Notes: generated by a model not told the origin, from the letters alone. 64,000 nucleotides of DNA from Simmondsia chinensis (GCA_018398585.1 JAGTTD010000001.1:16199750-16263749), one strand, 5' to 3'. Shown: positions 1 to 10,583, counted from the stretch's first letter. A program made the numbers and translations.

Positions 1-1467
1 TTCATAAGCTGTTGACGCCATTGCCATTTGTTGTAGAGTATTTTTAATCTCATACTCGGATTTTTCGTCTATATTTCATTCATAGATGTCACTTCCATTG
101 AAGGATACAGAAGTAAATTGATTTCTTTCTTCATATTGTATATCGGGAGGAGTTGGCCTTGGATAATAGTTTTTTGTGGGTTGGTTTTTCCAATTATGCT
201 TTATCCTATTTATTGATGATTCAGGGTTTTCAATTGTATTGGTGTTAAATTATTCTTCTATTTTCTTAATTTCTATTTCACTTAGGGATATTGATGAGGT
301 TTCTTCATTTGAGTCTTTATTTTCTCCTTTGGAAATAGTTTGGATTGTGGGGCTACTTGTAGTTGGGTTATCTGTTAATTTGAGTTTTTGAGTGATTTTT
401 TCAATGATATCATCATTAGAATTCTGTAATTTTTTGAGTTTTATTTGTTCTTTATCCTTTTGAGTTAAATTAAAAGGTTGGAATGAGGGTTGTTGAATTT
501 CTTGAAAAAATGGGTTTGCTTGTGGTTGTGGAAGTGGAAAGTTTTGTTGAATAGGGTAACTCTGAGGTATCTGAGGTATTGGTTGGGGGATAGTGTAATT
601 TTAACATGTTGGTTGAGGCATTGATTGGACTATTGGAGGTTGTTCCATTTTCTGTTTATTCTTGTTGTTTATTATATTATTATGTATTAAATTTAATTAT
701 TCCGAAATTGTTTTAAGATTTAAAGCTCGAAAATTATTTTGTTCATAAATTTTGTTTATATCTTTTATTGTAGGTGGTGAATCTACACCTTCTTTTTCCT
801 TTCTTTCCCTATGGAAAGGAGTAGCAACAATTTCTTAATTCTTAATATTAATAATTAGATTTTTTTTTTTTTTTTTTGTTGGAGGATGAATAGTTTGGAT
901 TACTTGTCCATCCGTTGTCACCCCTTTGGTTGTAGAGGTTGTATTAGCATTTAGAAAATTTTGAATAAAAGGATTTGGCATTTGATTTCTTGATGTATAT
1001 GATTCTAGCCATTTGAAAAATGGAATATTTCATTTTAATTGATTTAATTCTTTGTAACAAGTTTCTCTAATTTTAATTGTTGATTCTTTTGTAAAAGTTT
1101 GAAAAAATCACTGTCTTTGAATCTTATTGTGATCAGATTCAAATTCATTGCTTAAAAATTTTTTATTTATTGTAGAATCTTTTCTTAAAACATTTATTGA
1201 AGGTGGTCTCATTTGAGATACTATTGGTGAACTTGGGTTTGAAAATGATTCATTTTGAAAAATTGGTTCAGTAAGAGGTGAGTTAAAACGTATTCCTCTA
1301 AACCTGGAAGTAGAAGTATTTTGAAAATCTTCTTCTCTGTTATATGGAAAGGATGAAGTTGATTGTATTGAAGATTCAATATAGGAAGGTTCTGAAATAA
1401 TTGTTTGTTTCCCTAATTCGAACTTAATGGTAATTTTACCATCAGGTTCTTCAGTAATTTGTTGAAC
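1..1467 (-). pseudogene. Coat-protein region of EPRV copy 1 (broken, cut by window edge)
   Basis: The minus strand carries the MP-CP linker and N-terminal coat-protein region, recognisable by near identity to copy 2 on the opposite strand. Shared landmarks are a Pro/Gln-rich stretch (about 500-620) and a Lys/Glu-rich stretch (about 370-480). A poly-T run near 862-880 interrupts the reading frame, and several in-frame stops are present. The conserved block before the coat core is at about 1-160. The C-terminal coat core and zinc knuckle lie outside the window to the left, if present. In the intact family this protein forms the capsid; here no usable frame remains. Confidence 0.7.
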
Positions 1468-2181
1468 TTATCTTTTTACAATATTTCTTGGAGGTTGAGG
1501 TTTCTCAATCCTCCAAATATCTGGAATGGTTATGCCATTCCATTTAAGACGCTTTGGGGTAAAGGTTGAAACTTGTTCACTCTGAACCTTAAGTAGTAAA
1601 GTTTCTCCAGTAGGAGATTGTTTAAGACATTTTGGGTTGAGTTGGCTTCCTAATAGTCTGAAATAAATTCTGTATATGAGAACAAAGTTTTGTCTGTTCT
1701 CTTTGATATTAATATTTTGCAAATGAATATCTAACGTTAAAGTATCCAAAATTGTCGGATCTTGAAGAGCAACCGAAAAGTTTTGATAGCAATTTGTTTG
1801 GACAATTGCTAGTAAAGATTCTTCATATTTTAAATATGTCGAATCTCTAAGAGCTAACATAACCGATTGGTTATGTCCTGTCCCTGTTAAAGGGTTGATA
1901 GTTACTTGAACTAAACCATAGTGTATATAACGATAACCTTTTGCAATATATTTTTGAAGAGATAAGTTTGAAAGTAATTGAACTATTTGGGTTTCTTGAT
2001 CAATGGCCATTGATTGTTCATGTGTTTTGTATGAAAAAGCCATTTTAAAATCAAAAGTTCCAATTTGATAAATTAATTCTAAATCTTCATTTTAAATGCT
2101 CCAATTAACAAAATCTTTTGGGTTTGAAACTTCTTTTGAATTAACTATGTTTAAACTAGTATTAGGTTGTTTTGAAAACAT
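1468..2181 (-). pseudogene. Pararetroviral movement protein (30K superfamily), one early stop
   Basis: An open stretch of 191 codons runs from 2043 to 1468. Its sequence matches the movement-protein domain of endogenous caulimovirids, which in the virus family enlarges plasmodesmata for cell-to-cell spread. The same frame can be read upstream to an ATG at 2181, giving 46 more codons with one stop at codon 30. The two other copies in this window (about 12144 and 25595) also start at this upstream ATG, so the natural N-terminus is probably there and the ATG at 2043 is internal. The frame ends at 1468 in a stop where related copies continue towards the coat protein. The first 80 residues after 2043 are about 70% identical by eye to the copy at 25436, so the two loci come from different virus lineages. 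Confidence 0.8.
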
Positions 2182-2473
2182 CTTTCTAAATGGTCCAGCA
2201 ATTCTGAAACCTGAGATGGTTACAACCTTAGTTGTTTGGGCTCAACAGTTACCTAACAGTCTTACTATTTAACGCCGTTGAGAACGGTTTTACCACTTGA
2301 CACTGTTGTGAACAGGAACAGTAGTGACACAGTAACGGGAACACCTTTCCATGGCTTACCAACCCTATCCAGAGCTTACCAACGCTCCTAATAAGTGCTT
2401 TAATAGCAAAGCATTCCTAATAAGTGCTTAACAGTATTTCCGTGAAATTGTTGTAGAAAACACATTGAACTTG
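2182..2473 (-). other. Pararetroviral leader between primer site and movement protein
   Basis: About 290 bases between the PBS and the first MP ATG on the minus strand. It has several short repeats on the theme of 'accttac/gttacc' and small ATGs, as expected for a caulimovirid leader, which typically carries short upstream ORFs. No coding potential is seen. Confidence 0.55.
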
Positions 2474-2485
2474 GCTCTGATACCA
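2474..2485 (-). promoter_or_regulatory. Primer binding site for initiator tRNA-Met
   Basis: The minus strand reads TGGTATCAGAGC, the perfect 12-base complement of the 3' end of plant initiator tRNA-Met. It lies upstream of the leader and MP, the expected site of minus-strand DNA priming in Caulimoviridae. It is the best-preserved of the three EPRV primer sites here. Confidence 0.85.
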
Positions 2486-2544
2486 GGAAGGGGACAGAAT
2501 CTGCTAACACAGACAGAAGAAGATGAGAGAGGCGAATTTATTAA

Positions 2545-2811
2545 TTTTTTGTCTAGAAGCATTTGAATTTCGGTTTTACAATGTTCTAAGAATTCCTTTT
2601 TCATTTGAATAGGTCTGGCTTTTGTTGGGATATTTCTTTCATTAAAATCTTTTTCATAGGGTAATTGAATTATATGCCTTTTCCTTTCCCAAAAATGTAT
2701 TAGGAAGACCAGAGCATACTTCTTTAATTATTTCGTCGTTTAATTAAGTTATTTTTGTATTTGACTGGACTAATTATTTTTCAATCCTTTCATATTCTAT
2801 TTCTTGATGTG
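2545..2811 (-). pseudogene. RT N-terminal fragment of EPRV copy 1
   Basis: The minus strand matches the start of the reverse-transcriptase domain in copy 2 (about 5590-5840), including the basic stretch before the first conserved RT block. It stops abruptly at about 2545, after which sequence preceding the PBS follows. At 2811 it abuts the coat-protein region of copy 2 in the opposite orientation, with no spacer. Both edges look like end-joining breakpoints. Confidence 0.75.
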
Positions 2812-4735
2812 TAGATTCACCACCTATAATAAAAGATATAAACAAAATTTATGAACAAAATAATTTTCAAGCTTTAAATCTCAAAACAATTTTGGAACAA
2901 TTAAATTTAATACATAATAATATAATAAACAATAAGGACAAACAAAAAATGGAACAATCTCTAATAGTCCTATCAATGCCTCTATCAACATGTCAAAATT
3001 ACACTATCCCCCAACCAATACCTCAGATGTACCTCAGAGTTACCCTATTCAACAAAACTTTCCACTTCCACAACCACAAGCAAACCCATTTTTTCAAGGA
3101 ATTAAACAACCCTCATTCCAACCTTTTAATTTAACTCAAAAAGATAAAGAACAAATAAAATTAAAAAAATTACAGAATTCTAATGATGATATCAATGAAA
3201 AAATCACTCAAAAACTCAAATTAACAAATAATCCAACTACAAGTAGCCCCACATCCAAACTATTTCTAAAGGAGAAGATGAACACTCAAATGAAGAAACC
3301 TCATCAATATCCCTAAGTGAAATAGAAATGCAAAAAACAGAAGAGCAATTTAACACCAATATAATTGAAAACCCTGAATTGTCAATAAACAGAATAAAGA
3401 ATAATTAGAAAAATCAACCGGCAAGCAACTATTATCCAAGGCCAACTCCTCCCGATATACAATATGAAGAAAAAAATCAATTTTGCTTCTGTATCCTTCA
3501 ATGGAATTGACATCCATGAATGGAATATAGACGTAAAATCCAAGTATGAGATTAAAAATACTCTACAATAAATGGCAATGGCGTCAACAGCTTATGAAAT
3601 ATTTAATCCCGCACATACAAACCATATAGCAGCCAGATTAATTGTTTCTGGATTCTCAGGACAACTTCAATCATGGTGGTCAAATACATTACAACTCCAT
3701 GAAAGAGAATTGATACTTAATCATACCCATACATAAAGAAGACGACTTGATCCTATTGATGTCAATTCACCTTACATTGAAGAATTAATAGAAGATGTTG
3801 TAGAAATGTTAATTTAGTCAATAACTGTTGCCTTTCTTGACAGTATAACTGAAGAACAAGAATCAACAAAATTATTTTTAATTAATTTAAGATGTCCATC
3901 TTTACAAGATTTTCGATGGTACAAAGATATGTTTTTAACTCATGTACTCAAAAGAGATGATGGTAATCAACCATTTTGGAAAGAAAGATTTGTAACAGGA
4001 CTTCCAAAATTATTTGCAGAAAGAATAATGACCAAAATTCAGGATGTTTGTGGAACTCAAACAATTCCATGGTACAACATAACTTATGGACAGTTATTTA
4101 CTTTTATCAAAAAGGAAGCATTACAATTATGTCAAGAACAAAAGCTTCGTAACAATCATAAAAAATCCCAAACCAGAAAAGAATTAGGTTCTTTCTGTGC
4201 TCAATATGGCATTCATAATTTCAATCCTCCTTCAAAACGATACAAAAAAATATATATATATATATATATATATTTCAATAAGACTTTAAGTCTTATAGAA
4301 AGAAAAAGGAAAAATAAATATGAACAACTACCACCATCTCAATATTACAAAGACAGAAGAAGATATTCAAAGAAAAAATCAAATAAAATTCTAATATGCT
4401 TCAAATGCAAAAAATCTGGTCATTATCGAAACGATTGCAAAATGAAAGAAAAAATAAATCAAATAGAAGATGATGATTTTTAAAAAATAAATTAATGAAT
4501 TTATTTCTTCTGATTCAAGCTCAAACAGTGAAGACTATATATTTGAAATTCAAGAAGATACAACTAATGAAGACACGTCATCTGATTTGACTAAAGATTT
4601 ATGTCCCTGCAAAATCAAAACGATTAACAAATTAATAAAAGCAAACAAAGAAGACCTGCTAGATATAGTAGAAAAAATCCAAGATCAAGAAATTAGAAAA
4701 GATTATCTTCTCAAATTAAAATAAATTATATTTAA
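2812..4735 (+). pseudogene. Pararetroviral coat protein with CCHC zinc knuckle (broken)
   Basis: The longest open piece is 3929-4483 (184 codons). It contains the coat core ending in a block around ITYGQLFTFIKKEAL (about residues 50-64), typical of caulimovirid capsids, and a Cys-X2-Cys-X4-His-X4-Cys knuckle at residues 157, 160, 165 and 170 (about 4397-4440), which binds the RNA pregenome in the family. Upstream pieces at 2892-3316 and 3400-3920 match the N-terminal part but carry stops. A (TA)n run at 4250-4273 sits inside the coding region between core and knuckle. A Lys/Glu-rich tail follows to about 4735. The frame is not intact overall. Confidence 0.8.
4250..4273. repeat. (TA)n microsatellite inside the coat-protein relic
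   Basis: About 12 TA units interrupt the coat-protein sequence between core and zinc knuckle. The knuckle remains in frame, so the run currently adds Ile/Tyr codons. The corresponding part of copies 3 and 4 lacks it, so it is a secondary expansion. Confidence 0.8.
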
Positions 4736-4739
4736 AGAA

Positions 4740-5450
4740 CAGCGATAACTCGACCAAAGCAACCTAAATCTCTGGAACAAATATTTGAGAAATACCCCAC
4801 ACCAAATGTATTCAGACAAAATTCAACTGAAGATTTACAAAGAGAAATCAATGATCTAAAAGGACAAATTAAACATTTACAAACAGAATTAATAACAATA
4901 CAATATCAAGATTTAGAAACAAAATTAAAATTATCTCTCTTAGAATCAAAAGATTTACAATTAGATTTAAGATTATCATACATAGAGTCTAAAACAAGTA
5001 CTTCAATAGAAAATCCAATAGAAACTCAATTAGAAAACATTCAAATACCAGATGAACCAATCTCAAATGACAAATTTCTTCAAATAATCGGAAGAATAGA
5101 GTATCAAAAATGGTATATCTATATAACTCTTCATATTTCAAAGGACTATAAAATTCAAACTCAAGCCCTGTTAGACTTAGGAGCTGATCTTAATTGCATC
5201 CAGGAAGGACTCGTTCCATCAAAATATTAGGAAAGAACTTTAGAAAGTTTTCATCCAGCTAGTGGAGATAAAATGAATATCAAATATAAACTTTCAAATT
5301 CTTATATCTGCAACAATGGAGTTTGTTTCAAAACAACACTTATTTTAGTCAAAGATCTTTCACAGCAAATTATATTAGAAACTCCTTTTATAAGCCAAAT
5401 ATTCTTTTACAGTTACAATAGAAGGAATTCATACTAAGATTATGGACACC
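4740..5450 (+). pseudogene. Linker coiled region and retropepsin-like protease (active site changed)
   Basis: From about 4800 to 5050 the sequence encodes Gln/Leu/Lys-rich repeats consistent with a coiled coil. The protease follows, with its catalytic block at about 5168-5205 reading L-L-D-L-G-A-D-L-N-C. The aspartate (5174-5176) is kept, but the usual Ser/Thr after it is Leu. A stop follows at about 5228. In the family this enzyme cleaves the polyprotein; the changed motif and stop make function unlikely. Confidence 0.7.
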
Positions 5451-5639
5451 AAAGTAATATTTCAATTCTTAAACCCGATCCAACAAAGAGATCTAAATCT
5501 CTTACAATCAATAATATTCAAACAAATAAACCTGATCAGCAACAAGAAAATTCATATTCAATATCTTCAAAAAGAAATAGAATATCAAAGGATTGAAAAA
5601 TAATTAGTCCAGTCAAATGAAAAAATAACTCAATTAAAC

Positions 5640-6560
5640 AACAAAATAATTAAGAAGTATGCTCTGATCTTCCCAATGCATTTTGGGAAAGGAAAAGGCA
5701 TATAATTCAATTATCCTACGAAAAAGATTTTAATGAAAGAAATATTCCAACAAAAGCCAGACCTTTTCAAATGAATAAGGAATTATTAGAATATCGTAAA
5801 ATCGAAATTCAAATGCTTCTAAACAAAAAATTAATAAGACCATCTAAATCTCTTTGGAGCTGTTCTGCATTTTATGTCAACAAACAAGCAGAACTAGAAA
5901 GAGGAGTCCCAAGATTAGTCATCTATTACAAGCCATTAAACAAAGTTCTTCAATGGATAAGATATCCATTTCCAAACAAAAGTGACCTATTAAATAGCTT
6001 ACATGATGCGAATATACTTTCAAAATTTGATTTAAAAAGTGGTTTTTGGCAAATTTAAATTGACAAAAAAGATCATTATAAGACAGCATTCACAGTTCCA
6101 TTTGGACACTATGAATGGAATGTGATGCCATTTGGACTCAAAAATGCTCCATCAGAATTCAAAATATTATGAATGATATTTTTACTCAATATACAGATTT
6201 CATCATCGTTTACATTGATGATATTTTAGTTTTCTCAAAAAATATTGATCAACATTTCAAACATTTAAATATTCTCATCAACACTACCAAAAGAAATGGT
6301 TTAGTCATTTCAGCTTCAAAAATAAAATTATTTCAAACCAAAGTCAGATTTCTAGGACATAAAATTTTTCAAGGAACCATAAAACCTATTGCAAGAGCAA
6401 TAGAATTTGCTAACAAATTTTTAAATGAATTAAAAGACAAAACTCAATTACAAAGATTTTTAGGATGTTTAAATTACGTTGCTGATTTTTTTCCCAACCT
6501 TCGCAATATATGTCAACCATTATACCAAAGGCTTCAGAAAAATCCTCTTTCCTAGACAGA
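5640..6560 (+). pseudogene. Pararetroviral reverse transcriptase (one stop, one frameshift)
   Basis: The open piece 5771-6058 holds the N-terminal fingers and the block ending in FDLKSGFWQI. A stop at 6056-6058 is followed in the same frame by the next conserved block (VPFG...MPFGLKNAP) to about 6165, and the frame then shifts. The piece 6115-6555 carries the catalytic YIDD at 6211-6222 and the FLGHKI and connection blocks (LQRFLGCLNYVADFF). All diagnostic RT motifs are present but spread over two frames. In the family this enzyme copies pregenomic RNA into DNA. No intact protein can be made. Confidence 0.88.
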
Positions 6561-6589
6561 GGATCACACTAAGATAGTTCAAACCTCAA

Positions 6590-7050
6590 AACAAGGAGTT
6601 AAAATTGTCCCATGTCTAGCCCTTCCAAATCCAAAGGCATTTTTCATAGTAGAAACAGATGCTTCAGATATAAGTTATGGCGGTATACTCAATCAAAAAG
6701 TAGAGTCCAACCCTGAACAAATAATTAGATTTCATTCTGGACTTTGGCTTGGAGCTTAAAAAAATATTCAATAATTAAAAAAGAAGTATTATCTATTGTT
6801 TTATGCATTTCAAAATTTCAAGATGATTTATATAATAAAACTTTTCTTCTAAGAATTGATTGCACATCAGCAAAAAAAGTTTTACAAAATGATGTAAAAT
6901 ATAATTTCAAAACAAACTTTTGCAAGATGGCAAGCCATCCTTTTTGTTTTTGACTTTTTAATTGAATTTATTAGAGGAGAAAATAACTCGTTACCAAACT
7001 TTTTTTCAAGAGAATTTCTTCAAAACTATAATTCAGTTGAATTATTTTTC
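6590..7050 (+). pseudogene. Pararetroviral RNase H (frameshifted)
   Basis: It begins with the catalytic VETDASD block (about 6652-6672). A long piece at 6744-6953 contains KKEVLSIVLCISKFQDDL and LLRIDCTSAKKVLQ, standard caulimovirid RNase H signatures. The end block, resembling FIRGENNSLP, lies near 6970-7000 in another frame. At least two indels and a stop separate the blocks. In the virus this domain removes RNA from the RNA-DNA hybrid. Confidence 0.8.
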
Positions 7051-7058
7051 CCAGGAGA

Positions 7059-8270
7059 ATGTCAAAAGACAAAGGTAAAGGAAAGATCCAATCCGCAGAA
7101 GACTATGCAATGACCCTTAAACCCCATCATCAATCTTCTTCAATCAAAATCCCAACTCAAAACCCTTTCAAAATTCTAAAAGAAGATTTTCCTTCTATCT
7201 CCTACTCTGCCGCTGTTTCAAGACCCCCAAATTCTCTCTCAATCCAACCTCCGGCTCCTCCTCAATCCCTTAATTAGAGATTCCAAAACACTTTACCAGC
7301 TCAAACAAATCAATATTTTCCAAAGCCCCAACTCGAACACATTTTCCTCACAAAACATAAAGAACCTCTCCCATCAATTGGAATTCTAAATTTAGTCAAA
7401 GCCACATTTCCCGACAATTTTCAATGGCTTCTAGATGATATTCAAAGGACCCAAAAGTTTTATGAATTCATTTTAGGAGATTCAGGTTTTACCCTTATTA
7501 AACATGAAAGATGTAATAATGAGCAAATCCAATAATCAAAGTACAAAATTTTAAATATTTGGGATATCAAAGATTTTGGTTACACTTCTTATACTTCTAA
7601 ACAATTTTCTCAAACTTTTACGCCAACCGGCTATACTTATCAAGATTACAAAATGGCATGATTTAGAACTTTTCTTTTCCGACCTTTTGATCATTCCTAG
7701 TTCTTTCAATTTCAAAAAAAAATAAGATCTTTTCCAGCCTGGTTTTATGAATGGTAGCGCTTTTTCAGAAGCATTACTGACATTTACCCAGCAAATGTCA
7801 AAGCATTATTTAAGATTTATTCTAAACATTCAGAAGATGATCCTTTAAATGCAATTATAAATTTTTATTCAAATTTTTAAATTCCTTGGATACTTTGTTG
7901 GTCCTTCAAGCCCACTCAATTTCTGGCACAATCTTATCCCATATCCTTAGTTTGAGAATTCAAGATTAAGTGGTGGGAAAAATACGGCTTTGATTGAGAT
8001 TGTACCACTAATTCTCTATCAAAATTTTTCAAAAACAAAAATAAGAACATTCAAATTCCCAATCAGAATTCTCCAGGCATTCTAAAAACTCCTTTTAAAT
8101 CTCATCCTTAAAAAGCCTCACCATCAAACTCTTCCTAAAAATCCAAATCCAAAATCTCAAAGGAACTCTTAACTCAACTCTTTCAACAAATTCCAAATTC
8201 TTTCTCTGATGAAGAAGTCAGTTCAAGCCAAAGTGATCTTTCAATCTCTTCTGATGATTTCGTACACTGA
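7059..8270 (+). pseudogene. Second ORF downstream of RNase H (florendovirus-type ORF2-like)
   Basis: An ATG at 7059 follows the RNase H end closely and opens a 72-codon frame starting MSKDKGKGK with a Pro/Ser-rich tail, ending at 7277. The same frame can be followed beyond the stop for several hundred bases, with Trp- and Phe-rich blocks around 7640-7780 and 7960-8000, but with more stops and indels. I read this as a decayed ORF2, a second gene described for some florendoviruses with no known function. Position and length fit; the identity is inference. It is absent from the copy at 15-26 kb, which ends within RNase H. Confidence 0.5.
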
Positions 8271-8384
8271 ATAATTCAAAGGAGCTCAATAATTCGATAC
8301 ACGACAAATGCTCAAGACAAAAGATGCATAGTACTTCAAGATAAAGACAGAAGATGCACAGTACTGCTCAATAATTCAAGAAAA

Positions 8385-8689
8385 AGGCAAACAAAATTCC
8401 AATATGCTTCAAATGCAAAAAATCCGGTCATTACCGAAATGATTGCAAAATGAAAGAAAATTAAATCAAATAGAAGATGAAGATTTAAAAAATAAATTAA
8501 TGAATTCATTTCTTTCTGATTCAAGCTTAAATAATGAAAATTATATATTTGAAGTTCAAGAAGATACAGCTAATGAAGACACATCATCTGAATTGACTGA
8601 ATATTTATGTCCCTGCAAAATCAAAACAATTAATGTATTAACAAAAGCAAACAAAGAAGACCTTCTAGATATAATAGAAAAAATTATTG
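8385..8689 (+). pseudogene. Orphan zinc-knuckle fragment of the coat protein
   Basis: This stretch repeats 4370-4690 of copy 2, including the CCHC knuckle and the acidic/Lys-rich tail, with scattered differences. It joins sequence downstream of ORF2 at about 8385 and ends at about 8685, where homology stops inside the repeated 'gaaaaaat' block. An open frame at 8443-8769 continues into unrelated AT-rich DNA. It is a third, very short viral piece, likely joined during integration or rearrangement. Confidence 0.75.
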
Positions 8690-9069
8690 TGTATGTTTAT
8701 GCTTATATATTGCTTGTTTTTTTTTTCTCCATCATGTCAATATTAGTAATATTTGAATTTGAATTATAAATAAAATATTATAATTAGCTAAATAAACTAA
8801 ATTTTGAATTATCAAAAAAAGCTTAGCCCAATCCTAGCATTTTAAGTATTGTACATCTTTGAAAATTCCAAAATATCAAGTATATTTTGTAATAAACAAG
8901 CTTTGCCTAATCCTGAAATTTTGAGGCTTGCAACAAAAGAGAGACGAAAAATCTTACCACATATGACTCTTACTTTTAATATTATATAATATAATAATTG
9001 TATAATAACATATTTTACTATGCACTATTTTATTTTATTTTATATATGTTCATATTTCATATATAGCAT
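8690..9069. other. AT-rich spacer without recognised features
   Basis: About 380 bases of AT-rich DNA between the viral fragment and the MITE. Two short stretches containing 'aagctt(a/t)gcc(c/t)aatcct' (near 8819 and 8899) form a weak direct repeat. Nothing else is seen. Confidence 0.5.
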
Positions 9070-9527
9070 TATTTAAATTTTAGTACTGCGGCATTTTTGA
9101 AAATAATAGAAAGGACCCTAACCTTTTTGAATTAATAAAAAGGTCCCTATGTTTTTGTTATATTAATAAAAAGAACCTTCTCTGGTGTGATGATGTCATT
9201 TTTAGTTGATAGAGCTGACGTGGCAACTATTTTTTTTTATTAATGCCATAGTAAATTGACAAAAATACCCTTTAATAACTATATTTTTAAACAAATTAAG
9301 CGAAATAACATCTCCAATTTTGTGTTCATAAAGTAACAATAAGGGTATTGGAGAATATTTTTATCATTTTACTGTAGTATTACAAAAAAGTAGTTGCCAT
9401 GACAACTCTGTCAATGAAAAATGATGTCATCAACATGACAAAAACTTAGGGGCTTTTCTCTATTAATTCAAAAATGTCAGGTCCTTTTTATTATTTTTAA
9501 AAACATTGGGGCACTAAAATGTAAATA

Positions 9528-9531
<4 letters not shown>
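9070..9531. mobile_element. MITE-like element with long inverted ends (copy 1 of 2)
   Basis: The two ends are inverted versions of a block around 'cactaaaatgtaaata' and 'aaaataataaaaaggacc', and inner pairs such as 'gacgtggcaac' / 'gttgccatgac' also mirror each other, so the whole element folds on itself. No coding capacity. A diverged relative of the same layout is at 26710-27244. The superfamily is not certain; ends and size suggest a Mutator- or hAT-derived non-autonomous DNA transposon. Confidence 0.65.

Positions 9532-9561
<30 letters not shown>
9530..9561. repeat. (TA)n microsatellite
   Basis: About 16 TA units directly beside the right end of the MITE. Confidence 0.9.
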
Positions 9562-9565
<4 letters not shown>

Positions 9566-10185
9566 TATATTATATAATTTTAAATGCATTAATATATATT
9601 ATTATATTACTATAACCATTATAAAATAGTACCTTATTTGGTATATTACATACATATATAAGTGTGGAATTAAAATTTTAATATATAAGTGACTAGTAAA
9701 GAGAATTAAATAAAATAATATACAATATATAATATATACAATAATATGATAATATATTTAATATAGATATTAATATTATAAATAATATAATATACTCATT
9801 TTCCATCATGTTCTTTATTGTTTCCTTTAAGTTTTTAACATGACAAATTCTGGCATACTTACATTTACTTTTAGTTAATTGATCGTCCCACCTTAGTCTA
9901 TACATAAAAAAAATTATCTCAAACGCCAAAAAACAAATCCTAACATATACAATACACCGGACCTTTAGTCCGTATGTTATATATTAAGCTTAAGGCTCAT
10001 AGCCTTGTGGTTGGATTCCCAATTGCCATCCCCACTAGTGCATCCCCCTCCCATGATATTATTGTGGATAAAAAAAAAAAAAAATTGAGGCTATGAGCTC
10101 TTTGTATTGATTTTATTATTACTATTATTTTGCTTATTAATTACTCAAACAATAGTTAATTCATCATATATATACATATATAATT

Positions 10186-10188
<3 letters not shown>
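9562..10188. other. AT-rich spacer with a small poly-A-ended inverted repeat
   Basis: Mostly AT-rich DNA. At about 9990-10095 a GC-richer block begins with 'ggctcatagcc', contains 'ggttggattccc' (like a pol III B box) and ends in a 15-base A run followed by 'ggctatgagc', the inverse of the start. It could be a SINE relic, but the A box and target duplication are not convincing. Confidence 0.35.

Positions 10189-10234
<46 letters not shown>
10189..10234. repeat. (TA)n microsatellite
   Basis: About 23 TA units. The Tyr/Ile frame that reads through it on the minus strand is a repeat artefact, not a gene. Confidence 0.95.
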
Positions 10235-10238
<4 letters not shown>

Positions 10239-10583
10239 TATCTCGACTTTCACTAAAAATGTAACTATAGATGTAACTATTACTGTAATTGTTACTATCA
10301 CTTAAAATTGAACTATCAATACAGATTTGAGAATGAAGGTAACAGTCAATGCAACTATTAATGTGATTATTCCAACTATATTTAATATCATACATGTAAG
10401 GATCATAGTAGGGATTGTCACTCTTAGATCTAGTATTCAAATAACTAAAATTCCAATTCTTATAAAATGAACGTTTGTAGTTCACTCAGAAAAGAATGAT
10501 CATTGTCAATCTTAAAAATTTGATTTTCAATATAAAAATATATGGAATAACTGTCCCCCTTATTATCCCTAACTAAAAAAGTT

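Larger units (their letters stand above)
1..2811 (-). mobile_element. Endogenous pararetrovirus copy 1 (Caulimoviridae, florendovirus-like), rearranged
   Basis: Read on the minus strand from 2811 down: an RT N-terminal fragment (2811-2545), a short stretch, a tRNA-Met primer site (2485-2474), a leader, a movement protein (2181-1468) and coat-protein sequence running off the left edge. This is the caulimovirid order PBS, MP, CP, but most of RT and all of RNase H are deleted between the RT piece and the PBS. The first ~790 bases are an inverted copy of 2812-3600, about 95% identical by eye. No virus is being made here; this is an old integrated copy with stops and deletions. Assignment to the florendovirus/petuvirus group is inference from gene order and motif similarity. 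Confidence 0.85.
2812..8270 (+). mobile_element. Endogenous pararetrovirus copy 2 (lacks MP), head-to-head with copy 1
   Basis: Plus-strand order: coat protein with zinc knuckle, aspartic protease, reverse transcriptase, RNase H, then a second ORF. MP, leader and PBS are missing at the 5' side because homology begins inside the MP-CP linker at 2812. Frames are broken by point stops and small indels in every domain. About 790 bases at the start mirror copy 1. Gene order and the downstream ORF fit florendovirus-type genomes; petuvirus-like is the alternative. Confidence 0.85.

Noticed and set aside
2474..2485. tRNA-like sequences (gctctgatacca) as possible tRNA genes
   Set aside because: Only the 12-base complement of a tRNA 3' end is present; they are primer sites of retroelements. 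No full tRNA cloverleaf was found in the window.
10156..10485. 109-codon frame rich in Tyr/Ser/Ile on the minus strand
   Set aside because: Its C-terminal part is the (TA)n repeat, and the rest is AT-rich with no family resemblance.
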